Origin: Paenibacillus sp. JDR-2
GTDB taxonomy: Bacteria > Bacillota > Bacilli > Paenibacillales > Paenibacillaceae
Assembly: GCF_000023585.1 (NCBI RefSeq)
Contig: NC_012914.1
Location: forward strand, 1,870,501 to 1,934,500
Direction: 5' to 3'
DNA length: 64,000 nt
Under the pieces are notes generated by a model that worked only from the letters and a program-made list of their open reading frames with translations, did no database searches and was not told where the DNA came from. Made by a program: the position numbers and the translations under genes. Shown in pieces: positions 24,267 through 32,015 of the stretch (positions are counted from its first letter, which is position 1; each line of letters begins with the position of its first letter).

Positions 24267-25451
24267 GTGAAGCAAACTTTATTAAAGCTGGTTATATTAT
24301 TTCTGTTTGTATCTATGACCATGCTGAGTGCCTGCAGTGCAGCCAATGATGATCAACCGCCAACACGTTTTATGATTGAATGGGAAGAGAACACGGTTGT
24401 TGTCAATGACGATCCCTTATTTGAGAGCGCTTCCGTGGATGCCCGTAACGTCTCTCCAGGCACCTTCGGTTCTGAGTATGCCAGAATGACTAAGTTATCC
24501 GATAAAGAGTGGATGATCGTCTACACGGTATACCGCAATCAAGGGTATATCGAGGATGATAAGGGAGGGACATCTCTGGAAGTCGCTATAAGCAAGGATA
24601 AAGGGAGAAGCTGGAAAGCTATATCTACCATTAGCGATCCGGGAAGAGATATGGATAATGGGCAAATTGTGAAGCTTAAGAACGGCGATTTGCTGCTCTC
24701 CAGCCGGTCCGTCAGATGGCAGGAGTCTTACCGGTTGCCCGTATTTAAGAGTACGGATAAGGGACGCACCTGGAAGCAGGTCAGTGTGATTGATGCTAAT
24801 GAAGGTACGCGAGGAAGCCTGGGAGATCCTGATAAAGGGGTCTATGAGCCATACTTCCAAATGCTAGATAATGGCGATTTAGCTGTATTTTATGCCAATG
24901 AGAGGCATGTAACGGAGACGCCTACGTATAGCCAGACTATCTCTGAGAAAATCTCGAAGGATAACGGGAAAACCTGGGGCGAGGAAATATTCGTCGCATG
25001 GATGCCAGATGATGCTGCGGCAAGACCGGGCATGCCGATTACCAGCATGCTGAAGAATGGTCAGTATATAGTCACTTTTGAGGTTTGCGGCACTAATAAT
25101 TGCAATATATTTGTGAAGAACTCGGAGGACGGCAAGACCTGGGAGCCTGGGATCGGGACTCAGGTGCCGGTTCAATCCGGTGGACCGTATGTCACCGCCT
25201 TGAAGGATGGCAGCCTCATTCTGACATCCAATTCGAATGAGGTTTCCACTAGCCTGGATAAGGGGGCAAGCTGGGAGCTGAATCCGGTTGCACCGTGGAG
25301 CGGCACATTCCCGCAGTACCTATGGCCAAGTCTTTATCAGACTGGAGCAAATGAAATTGCTTCCGTTAACTCTACTCCGCGTGAACAGGGTGGTCATCGG
25401 GTTGAGATTAAGTTCGGGAAGATCATGAAGCAACCTGCTGGTTCACAGTAA
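24267..25451 (+). CDS. GH93-like Asp-box propeller hydrolase, lipoprotein
   Basis: 394 residues. Lipoprotein signal with lipobox LSAC near residue 23, so it is anchored outside the membrane. The rest is a six-bladed propeller with five Asp-boxes (SKDKGRSW, STDKGRTW, SKDNGKTW, SEDGKTW, SLDKGASW). DKGVYEPYF, RPGMPITSML and TFEVCGTNNC resemble exo-alpha-1,5-L-arabinanases of GH93 more than GH33 sialidases. About 60% alike by eye to the propellers at 33129 and 34444. GTG start after AGGGGG. Probably trims polysaccharide at the surface; substrate is inference. Confidence 0.75.
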   Translation: MKQTLLKLVILFLFVSMTMLSACSAANDDQPPTRFMIEWEENTVVVNDDPLFESASVDARNVSPGTFGSEYARMTKLSDKEWMIVYTVYRNQGYIEDDKGGTSLEVAISKDKGRSWKAISTISDPGRDMDNGQIVKLKNGDLLLSSRSVRWQESYRLPVFKSTDKGRTWKQVSVIDANEGTRGSLGDPDKGVYEPYFQMLDNGDLAVFYANERHVTETPTYSQTISEKISKDNGKTWGEEIFVAWMPDDAAARPGMPITSMLKNGQYIVTFEVCGTNNCNIFVKNSEDGKTWEPGIGTQVPVQSGGPYVTALKDGSLILTSNSNEVSTSLDKGASWELNPVAPWSGTFPQYLWPSLYQTGANEIASVNSTPREQGGHRVEIKFGKIMKQPAGSQ

Positions 25452-25461
25452 TAGAGCACAA

Positions 25462-25503
25462 AAAAAGCCATTCGCTTTCCTAATGGAGGGTGAACGGCTT
25501 TTT
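25462..25503. terminator. Bidirectional terminator between convergent genes
   Basis: AAAAAGCC-ATTC pairs with GAA-CGGCTTTTT around a 20-nt loop; A- and T-runs on both sides serve the GH93-like gene and the convergent regulator gene. Confidence 0.7.
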
Positions 25504-25515
25504 GCATCCTTTCAG

Positions 25516-26634
25516 TTACAGTCCTTCCGGCGTAGGATACCGGACATCCCGAATGAAAGTTACGGGGATTGTCTCGCGCCGCGGCGTGTAGGTGCCCTCC
25601 ATCTGTTGAATGATCATCTCGACAGCCTTGTCCGCTATGGCCGGAATGTTCTGCTCAATGTAAGGGACGAAAGGCAGCTTGGGATCGTCGAAGGAGACGA
25701 GAGTAAGATTATCCGGAATCTGCTTGCCAATCTCATAGACCGAAGCATACACAAGCCGGGCGAGAACGGTATCAATCGTAATAGCAGCGGTAATCTCCGG
25801 ATACGTCTGGAAGAACACCTTTATTTTCTCCTTTAGCCCTTCATCATCATGCTTTGTATTCCGTTTGAGGTAGAGCCAATATTTCTTATCGATCGGCAAT
25901 GCCCGTTCCAGGAATACGTTCTCGAAGCCAGTCTCGCGTTCCCGGGTATTCGTGTTGGAATCCGCTTGGGTAATAAGCGCGATGTGCTGATGCCCCTCGC
26001 CCAGCAGGTAGTCGACAACATCCATCGTGCCATAGATATTGTCGGAATTAACGCTGCTGTTCGTAATGCTGGGCAGATAGCGGTCGACAAGCACATGAGG
26101 AAATCTATTAAGTGAAAGCTTCAGTATCTCCTCGTTGTAATTCTCCTCCATGACCGGGAAGACAATAAATCCGCGCACGCCAAACAGCTGGAACATCCGA
26201 ATCGCTTCGACTTCTTTATCCATAATATCTTCGGTTACCCGAATGAGCGTCTGATAGCCTCTCTCATGAAGGCCCGATTGCACCTTGAAGAACAGCATAC
26301 TTTCAATGGGCATTGTAATCGATGGGAAAATAATTCCGACGATGCCATTAAAGCCGGAATGGATCGACTGCAAAATATCTGTGCCATTTCTCCCGGCGAC
26401 AAAGGTCCCTTTCCCTTTAATTCGAACGACGAGATTCTCGTCACTCATGAGAGATAAAGCCTGCTTGGAGGTAATCTGGCTGACATTGAAATAGCTTGCG
26501 ATTTCTTTCTCAGAAGGAACGCGATCGCCAGGCCGAAGCTTGCCGGACATGATCTGTTCTCTCAAATGGATAGCGATCTGCTTGTACAAAGGGGTAGATT
26601 TATCATTTGCCAATGATGATTTCTTATTGCTCAT
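25516..26634 (-). CDS. GntR-LacI hybrid regulator (AraR-type)
   Basis: 372 residues. GntR winged helix at the N-terminus (PLYKQIAIHLREQIMSGKLRPGDRVPSEKEIASYFNV) followed by a LacI/periplasmic-binding-protein sensor domain (VGIIFPSIT, ...GFIVFPVMEE, HIALITQADSN, TLVSFDD). This architecture is that of AraR, the arabinose repressor. ATG 26634 is chosen because TAGGAG lies 9 nt upstream; ATG 26643 abuts it. It is divergent from the GH2 gene with a palindromic operator between them. Ligand not deducible; an arabinan-derived sugar would fit. Confidence 0.85.
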   Translation of the reverse strand: MSNKKSSLANDKSTPLYKQIAIHLREQIMSGKLRPGDRVPSEKEIASYFNVSQITSKQALSLMSDENLVVRIKGKGTFVAGRNGTDILQSIHSGFNGIVGIIFPSITMPIESMLFFKVQSGLHERGYQTLIRVTEDIMDKEVEAIRMFQLFGVRGFIVFPVMEENYNEEILKLSLNRFPHVLVDRYLPSITNSSVNSDNIYGTMDVVDYLLGEGHQHIALITQADSNTNTRERETGFENVFLERALPIDKKYWLYLKRNTKHDDEGLKEKIKVFFQTYPEITAAITIDTVLARLVYASVYEIGKQIPDNLTLVSFDDPKLPFVPYIEQNIPAIADKAVEMIIQQMEGTYTPRRETIPVTFIRDVRYPTPEGL

Positions 26635-26657
26635 ATGAGCCATCTCCTATAAAAAAT

Positions 26658-26673
26658 ATACTAACCTAAAAAT
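26658..26673. promoter_or_regulatory. Operator half-site before regulator gene
   Basis: ATACTAACCTAAAAAT keeps the ATACTAA half of the locus palindrome, 24 bp upstream of the regulator's start, suggesting autoregulation. The other half is degenerate. Confidence 0.35.
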
Positions 26674-26740
26674 TGTTAATATTATCATATGGGTGAATGA
26701 ACGGCATTGTCAAAGCTTAAATTTTCAGTAATTTCCGAAA

Positions 26741-26760
26741 ATATACTAAGTTTAGTATAT
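26741..26760. promoter_or_regulatory. Operator palindrome in the regulator/GH2 intergenic region
   Basis: ATATACTAAGTTTAGTATAT has 9-bp arms around central GT. It is the best copy of the locus motif and sits between the divergent regulator and GH2 genes, where it could control both. Confidence 0.65.
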
Positions 26761-26799
26761 AATAATCCGCCCTAAACTCTGTATGCTAATATCGCTTAT

Positions 26800-26813
26800 A
26801 GAAAGCGCATTCA
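26800..26813. promoter_or_regulatory. cre-like CcpA site upstream of GH2 gene
   Basis: AGAAAGCGCATTCA matches the catabolite-repression consensus TGWNANCGNTNWCA at 12 of 14 positions. Confidence 0.35.
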
Positions 26814-26859
26814 GCATTTACGCTGCGCACAAGAGCAATTAGGAGCGGAGGTAATTAAA

Positions 26860-28614
26860 TTGAAAAATGAAGCGATTAGAACGGAATATCCCAGACCGCA
26901 GTTCAAACGTATGGATTGGTTAAGTCTAAATGGGGAATGGGACTTCGAGTACGACGATAAGAACGTCGGCATGAAAGAAGGGTGGTACAAAAGTCATTCC
27001 TTCTCGAGAAAAATTAATGTGCCTTTCTGTTATCAAAGCGAGCTTAGCGGAATTGGAGAAACGGCATTCCATGATATCGTCTGGTACCGCAGAGCCTTCG
27101 AGCTGTCGGAGAGCTGGAAAGACCGCAGGCTGATGCTTCATTTCGGAGCGGTTGATTATAGCGCCTCCGTGTGGGTTAATGGCGTGCTGGTAGCCAAGCA
27201 TGAAGGTGGACATACTCCGTTCTCGGCCGATATTGGACTTGCGTTGCGCGAAGGAGAAAACGAAATTGTGGTCCGGGCTGAGGATTACAGCCGGGATGTG
27301 ACTTTGCCGCGAGGAAAGCAGTATTGGAAGGAAAAGAGCGAGATTATTTTCTATACAAGAACAACAGGCATCTGGCAGTCGGTGTGGCTCGAGGCTTTGC
27401 CGTCCGTTTCTTTGCAGCGGGTGAAATTTGATCCGGATATCGACCGGAATGAGATTCGAATTCAATATTTTGCAGAGGGTCTGAACGAAGCAGCCGGCAA
27501 GGTAACGCTTAATACTAGAATTACGTTTGGCGAAGAACTGGCTGCAGAAGAAGAGCATCAGCTTACGCATTCGATCTTAACCAGAACGATTGCCCTGCAT
27601 GATTATAATGACCATGGACTTGGCCGCTGGTGGTCTCCCGAGCGTCCTAATCTATATGATGTCGAGTTTACGATAAAGGTGGACGGGGAACCCGTCGATC
27701 AGGTCACCAGCTATTTCGGTATGCGTAAAATATCGGTTGAGAACGGCAAGCTATGTCTGAACAACAGGCCTTACTATATGAGACTTGTGCTAGATCAAGG
27801 CTATTTCCCCGAGGGAATTATGACCGCCCCTAGCTTCGAGGCTTTGAAGAGGGATGTGGAGCTGACTAAAGCGATGGGCTTCAATGGGACGCGCAAGCAT
27901 CAGAAGATAGAGGATCCGTTGTTCCTCCATTTATGCGATAAGCTAGGCTTGCTTGTATGGGGGGAGATGGCTAATGCTTACGCCTACTCCGAGCAATATG
28001 TAGAACGAATGACGCAGGAATGGCAGGAAGCGATCCGTCGCGATTATAACCATCCATGTATCGTAGTATGGGTACCGATTAATGAGAGCTGGGGCGTTCC
28101 TAATATTCTCATTGATGAGCAGCAGCAGCATCACGCTATGACGATCTATCATCTGACCAAGTCATTGGATGCAAGCCGGCCTGTTATATCCAATGATGGC
28201 TGGGAGCATGTCAAATCCGATCTGTATACCGTTCACGATTACGAGTGGCGTGAAGGCGTTCTGCTTGATCGTTACTCCACCGTTGAGGGAGCAACGGATG
28301 CTCCTCAGAAGAGAGAGATGCATGTTGGCGGGTATGCTTACGCAGGAGAGCCGGTTCTTGTCACCGAGTTTGGCGGTATCTCCTTTCAGCGGGGGGAATG
28401 GGAAGGCTGGGGTTACTCCGGAGCTGACAGCGAGGAGGACTTGGAGAAGAGGCTTAGGGCGGTCTTCAGCGCGCTACAGCGTTCACCTCTTGTACAGGGC
28501 TTCTGCTATACGCAAATTACGGATGTCGAGCAGGAAATCAACGGCCTATTAACCTATGATCGGAAGCCCAAGCTGCCGCTCGAGACGATCCGTTCGATCG
28601 TACTTGGCCAATAA
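26860..28614 (+). CDS. Glycoside hydrolase family 2 enzyme
   Basis: 584 residues with the GH2 layout: jelly-roll sugar-binding domain (WYRRAFEL...VWVNGVLVAKHEGGHTPFSADI), Ig-like domain (~190-300) and TIM barrel. The acid/base Glu is in WVPINESWG and the nucleophile Glu in PVLVTEFGG. No signal peptide, so cytoplasmic. TTG start behind GCGGAGG. Subfamily (galactosidase, glucuronidase or arabinosidase) cannot be told; context points to oligosaccharides imported by the following ABC system. Directly downstream of the operator at 26741. Confidence 0.88.
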   Translation: MKNEAIRTEYPRPQFKRMDWLSLNGEWDFEYDDKNVGMKEGWYKSHSFSRKINVPFCYQSELSGIGETAFHDIVWYRRAFELSESWKDRRLMLHFGAVDYSASVWVNGVLVAKHEGGHTPFSADIGLALREGENEIVVRAEDYSRDVTLPRGKQYWKEKSEIIFYTRTTGIWQSVWLEALPSVSLQRVKFDPDIDRNEIRIQYFAEGLNEAAGKVTLNTRITFGEELAAEEEHQLTHSILTRTIALHDYNDHGLGRWWSPERPNLYDVEFTIKVDGEPVDQVTSYFGMRKISVENGKLCLNNRPYYMRLVLDQGYFPEGIMTAPSFEALKRDVELTKAMGFNGTRKHQKIEDPLFLHLCDKLGLLVWGEMANAYAYSEQYVERMTQEWQEAIRRDYNHPCIVVWVPINESWGVPNILIDEQQQHHAMTIYHLTKSLDASRPVISNDGWEHVKSDLYTVHDYEWREGVLLDRYSTVEGATDAPQKREMHVGGYAYAGEPVLVTEFGGISFQRGEWEGWGYSGADSEEDLEKRLRAVFSALQRSPLVQGFCYTQITDVEQEINGLLTYDRKPKLPLETIRSIVLGQ

Positions 28615-28632
28615 ATTAAGAGATCAGTATAT

Positions 28633-28648
28633 GTACTAAGCTATACTA
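28633..28648. promoter_or_regulatory. Operator half-site before ABC importer genes
   Basis: GTACTAAGCTATACTA keeps the left half (TACTAAGCT) of the locus palindrome; it lies 70 bp upstream of the better site at 28719. Confidence 0.35.
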
Positions 28649-28718
28649 ATTATTCCTGTTTTTTATAGACCCAAGTGCGGCTCAACCGACTGATTATCAA
28701 AGGCGAAAAGAAAGTTTC

Positions 28719-28734
28719 ATACTAAGCTTATTAT
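28719..28734. promoter_or_regulatory. Operator palindrome before ABC importer genes
   Basis: ATACTAAGCTTATTAT matches ATACTAAGCTTAGTAT at 15 of 16 positions, 77 bp before the binding-protein gene. Confidence 0.6.
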
Positions 28735-28771
28735 AGAATGAGGTTATCCCGAATCTTATACTTAAGTTGTA

Positions 28772-28785
28772 AGTAAGCGATTACA
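28772..28785. promoter_or_regulatory. cre-like CcpA site before ABC importer genes
   Basis: AGTAAGCGATTACA fits the catabolite-repression consensus at 13 of 14 positions and lies between the operator at 28719 and the RBS. Confidence 0.5.
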
Positions 28786-28810
28786 AAAAAGAAGCAGGAG
28801 GGTTAATTCT

Positions 28811-30166
28811 ATGAAGAGATGGAAACGGGGCAGTTGGTTGGTAACCATGTGCGCCACACTGCTGATCGCTTCAGCATGCGGCAACGGGAATGGCAACAAT
28901 TCTAGCAGCAGTAGCAATGCACCGGCAGGGAATACAGAATCGGCTTCACCAGCAAATGCTGAGGAAACAGCGAAGCCGGATGCAAAACCTGAGGGTAAGG
29001 TTACTATTACGTACTGGAACGGGTTCTCCGGTTCGGACCGCCCGGTGCTGGAATCGCTGGTTAAGAAGTTCAACGAGTCGCAGGATGAAGTTGAAGTCAA
29101 GATGGAGATTATGAGCTGGGACGTCCTTTATCAGAAGCTGACGACGGCAACCGCCTCCGGTCAAGGACCTGACTTTATCGCATTTGGTCCTGAGAATATC
29201 GCCAAATATGCGGATCTTGGCGTACTTGCTCCCGTAGACGACTTTTATGATAACAACATGATTGATACCTCCCTGTTACCAAAAGGCTACGACCAACTGC
29301 TTCATTATAAAGATCACTTCATAGGCTTCCCGATGAACTACTTCGCTCACGCGCTTTACTACAACAAGAATATGGTGAAGGCTGCAGGACTTGACCCAGA
29401 GAAGCCGCCAACCACTTGGGATGAAATGGCGGACTGGGCTGTCAAAATGACTGATCCGAAAAAAGGCCAATACGGTATGACCATCTCCTCCGGCTGGGTA
29501 TACCTTGCTCAGATGATGTGGGCGAACGGCGGCGACGTAATCGATTATACGAACAAAACGTCGCTGATCAACAAGCCTGAGGCTGTAGAGGCTGTGAAAT
29601 ATTGGGCAGATCTGGCCATCAATAAAAAGGTCTCCCCCGCTCCTAACAGCGATAACCTCAAGATGTTTGCTTCCGGCAAGCTTGGCATGATGTACGATGG
29701 CCCATGGATGTCTCCTCAGTTCAAAGCGGCTAAAGTCGACTACGGCATTGCTCTTATGCCCGCTGGCCCCGCGAAGCAAGTGACCTTCGGCTCGGGCTTG
29801 TCCATGCACCTGACGAGCAAAGGCGCGAAGGATGAGAAGGTGAAGAACGCCGTTTATAAATTCGCTCAATGGTGGTTTGAGAAGGATACGCAGAAGGAAT
29901 GGTCTACGAAGATCGGCTTCCCGCCGGTACGTACCGACCTTGCTGGTGATCCGGACCTTCTTGCAGCCAATCCGGATCTGGACATCTTTATGAAATCGGC
30001 TGACATCGGTCAACCATGGCTGGTCGGTATTTCGAATTCCAGCAAAATCCTGACGGAAGTGTTCCAAAAGTACTTCGATCAAATCCTGATTAAGAAAGCC
30101 GATGTTCAAAGTACGCTGGATCAAGCATCCATTGATCTTGATAAGATTTTGGCTACGGAACGATAA
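28811..30166 (+). CDS. ABC sugar-binding lipoprotein
   Basis: 451 residues, family 1 extracellular solute-binding protein. Signal peptide with lipobox IASACG, then a Ser/Asn-rich linker and ITYWNGFSGSDRPVLESLVKKFNESQ, the typical first lobe; GKLGMMYDGPWMSPQFK in the middle. It should capture an oligosaccharide and deliver it to the two permeases that follow. Length normal for the family. Confidence 0.9.
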   Translation: MKRWKRGSWLVTMCATLLIASACGNGNGNNSSSSSNAPAGNTESASPANAEETAKPDAKPEGKVTITYWNGFSGSDRPVLESLVKKFNESQDEVEVKMEIMSWDVLYQKLTTATASGQGPDFIAFGPENIAKYADLGVLAPVDDFYDNNMIDTSLLPKGYDQLLHYKDHFIGFPMNYFAHALYYNKNMVKAAGLDPEKPPTTWDEMADWAVKMTDPKKGQYGMTISSGWVYLAQMMWANGGDVIDYTNKTSLINKPEAVEAVKYWADLAINKKVSPAPNSDNLKMFASGKLGMMYDGPWMSPQFKAAKVDYGIALMPAGPAKQVTFGSGLSMHLTSKGAKDEKVKNAVYKFAQWWFEKDTQKEWSTKIGFPPVRTDLAGDPDLLAANPDLDIFMKSADIGQPWLVGISNSSKILTEVFQKYFDQILIKKADVQSTLDQASIDLDKILATER

Positions 30167-30175
30167 TCAAACCGG

Positions 30176-30225
30176 AAGGGATAGAAGGGAAGTTCCGGGC
30201 TTAAGCCCGGGCTTCCCCATCCCTT
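30176..30225 (+). other. Intercistronic hairpin after binding-protein gene
   Basis: GGGAAG-TT-CCGGGCTT / AAGCCCGG-G-CTTCCC, extended by AAGGGAT/ATCCCTT. No clean T-run follows, so it probably stabilises the binding-protein mRNA or partly terminates, giving more binding protein than permease. Confidence 0.65.
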
Positions 30226-30247
30226 TGTTTGAGGAAAGGAGACGCCT

Positions 30248-31135
30248 ATGAAATGGAAGGCACTTGCTTGGAATAAGTCCGCTGTCGGTTATTTGTTTGT
30301 TTTGCCCAGCCTGGTGGTTATGGCGATATTTGTCATTGTTCCGCTCTTGTTTTCACTGATTTCGAGCTTGTTCAGCTTTGATATCATGCTTCAGAATTTT
30401 AAATTCATCGGTTTTGACAATTACCATGCGGTGCTTGAGGATGACCGTTTCTGGAACAGCCTGAAAAATACGATCTACTTCGTTGTCGGCAATGTTCCGT
30501 TGCAGATCGTACTGAGCATTCTCGTTGCCGTTGCGATTAATAAGAGGTCCCGTCTGAATATCGTATTCCGTACGGTCTACTTCCTTCCTGTTGTGTGCTC
30601 GATGACGATTGTTGCTATGGCAATTGCGATGATGTTCGACTTTAATATCGGCATCGTCCCGGCGCTAATGCGCCAGGTTGGTCTGCCTGTTGTTGATGTG
30701 TTTAATGATACGACTTGGGCTATGCCGGCTATTATTTTAATCAGTGTCTACAAGAGCTTTGGATTTACAATGATCATCCTGCTTGCTGCTCTGCAGGGCG
30801 TACCAGAAAGCTTGTACGAGGCGGCTGAGATTGACGGGGCAGGCAGAACGGCTATGTTTTTCCGAATTACGCTTCCGTCCATAGCAACTTCCATAGCTTT
30901 TGTTGTCATTACCTCCATCATCGGTTCGTTTCAGGTGTTTGACCAGGTATATGTAACGACTAAGGGTGGGCCAATGTTCAAAACGGAAACTATTGTGCAG
31001 TACATTTACGATAAAGCGTTCGTGACTAACGAAATTGGGCCTGGGATCGCAAGTGCCATTCTGCTCTTCATCCTTATTCTGATTATTACGATGATTAATT
31101 TGCGGATGGGACGGAAGTCCGAACAAAACTTCTGA
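30248..31135 (+). CDS. ABC sugar permease (MalF type)
   Basis: 295 residues, six membrane helices. The EAA loop reads YEAAEIDGAGRTAMFFRITLP, which contacts the ATPase. First of two inner-membrane subunits; no ATP-binding subunit is encoded in the locus, so a shared MsmX-type ATPase elsewhere is likely, as for other family-1 importers of Bacillales. Confidence 0.9.
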   Translation: MKWKALAWNKSAVGYLFVLPSLVVMAIFVIVPLLFSLISSLFSFDIMLQNFKFIGFDNYHAVLEDDRFWNSLKNTIYFVVGNVPLQIVLSILVAVAINKRSRLNIVFRTVYFLPVVCSMTIVAMAIAMMFDFNIGIVPALMRQVGLPVVDVFNDTTWAMPAIILISVYKSFGFTMIILLAALQGVPESLYEAAEIDGAGRTAMFFRITLPSIATSIAFVVITSIIGSFQVFDQVYVTTKGGPMFKTETIVQYIYDKAFVTNEIGPGIASAILLFILILIITMINLRMGRKSEQNF

Positions 31136-31154
31136 CGAGGGAGGTAGTGAAGAA

Positions 31155-31997
31155 GTGGATTCCACAATGAATCGCCGAAAAAGCATCGACCTGGGCCGTT
31201 GGATCATCATCTTGCTCCTGCTTGCCCTTGCGGTCGCTACGCTATTCCCGTTTATTTGGATGGCGAGTACATCGGTCAAATCTATGGGAGAAGTGCTCGG
31301 ATCGCCGCAGCGTCTTCTGCCGGCACATTATGATTTCAGCACGTATACAAAGATTTGGTCGGAGGTACCGTTTGCCCGGTATTTCCTTAATTCTCTGGTC
31401 TTCTCTTGCTCCGTTGTGGCCATCGCCCTATTTTTGAATTCGCTTGCTGGATATGCATTCGCCAGGCTGCCGTTCAAGGGGAGAAACGTGCTGTTTATTC
31501 TTATTCTTTGTACGATGATGATTCCATTCCAGGTTACAATGACTCCCCTGTTCCTGATTATCTATAAGCTGGGGATGATTGATACGTATCAGGGGCTTAT
31601 TATTCCAAGGGCGGCAGATGCTTTCGGCATCTTTATGATGAGGCAATTTTTCCTTACGCTTCCGAAGGACCTGGAGGAATCCGGAAGAATCGACGGAGCA
31701 AGCGAATTTAGGATCTTCTTCCAGATCATGCTGCCGCTCTGTAAACCGGCTTTTGTTACGCTTGGCGTGTTTATCTTCATGGGTAACTGGAATGACCTGC
31801 TGTATCCGCTGCTGATGACGAACTCCGAGCAGTTCAGGCCGATTCAGGCGGCAATCGCTTTGTTCGCCGGCAAGTACGGGACCGATTACAGCTTTGTGCT
31901 GACGGGGCTGCTGCTAGCCTCTATTCCAACGCTTGTCGCTTATTTATTCGCACAACGATTCTTCGTCAGCGGTATTGCGATGACGGGAATCAAGTAA
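31155..31997 (+). CDS. ABC sugar permease (MalG type)
   Basis: 280 residues, six helices, EAA loop LEESGRIDGASEFRIFFQIMLP, ending with the family's FVSGIAMTGIK. GTG start 9 nt after GGAGGT; 19 bp after the partner permease. Pairs with it to import the sugar captured by the lipoprotein. Confidence 0.9.
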   Translation: MDSTMNRRKSIDLGRWIIILLLLALAVATLFPFIWMASTSVKSMGEVLGSPQRLLPAHYDFSTYTKIWSEVPFARYFLNSLVFSCSVVAIALFLNSLAGYAFARLPFKGRNVLFILILCTMMIPFQVTMTPLFLIIYKLGMIDTYQGLIIPRAADAFGIFMMRQFFLTLPKDLEESGRIDGASEFRIFFQIMLPLCKPAFVTLGVFIFMGNWNDLLYPLLMTNSEQFRPIQAAIALFAGKYGTDYSFVLTGLLLASIPTLVAYLFAQRFFVSGIAMTGIK

Positions 31998-32015
31998 TGT
32001 TTCGGAGGGATTAAC

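Noticed and set aside
25483..25836. 117-codon plus-strand frame opposite the GntR regulator
   Set aside because: Antisense shadow of a clearly conserved regulator; no RBS.
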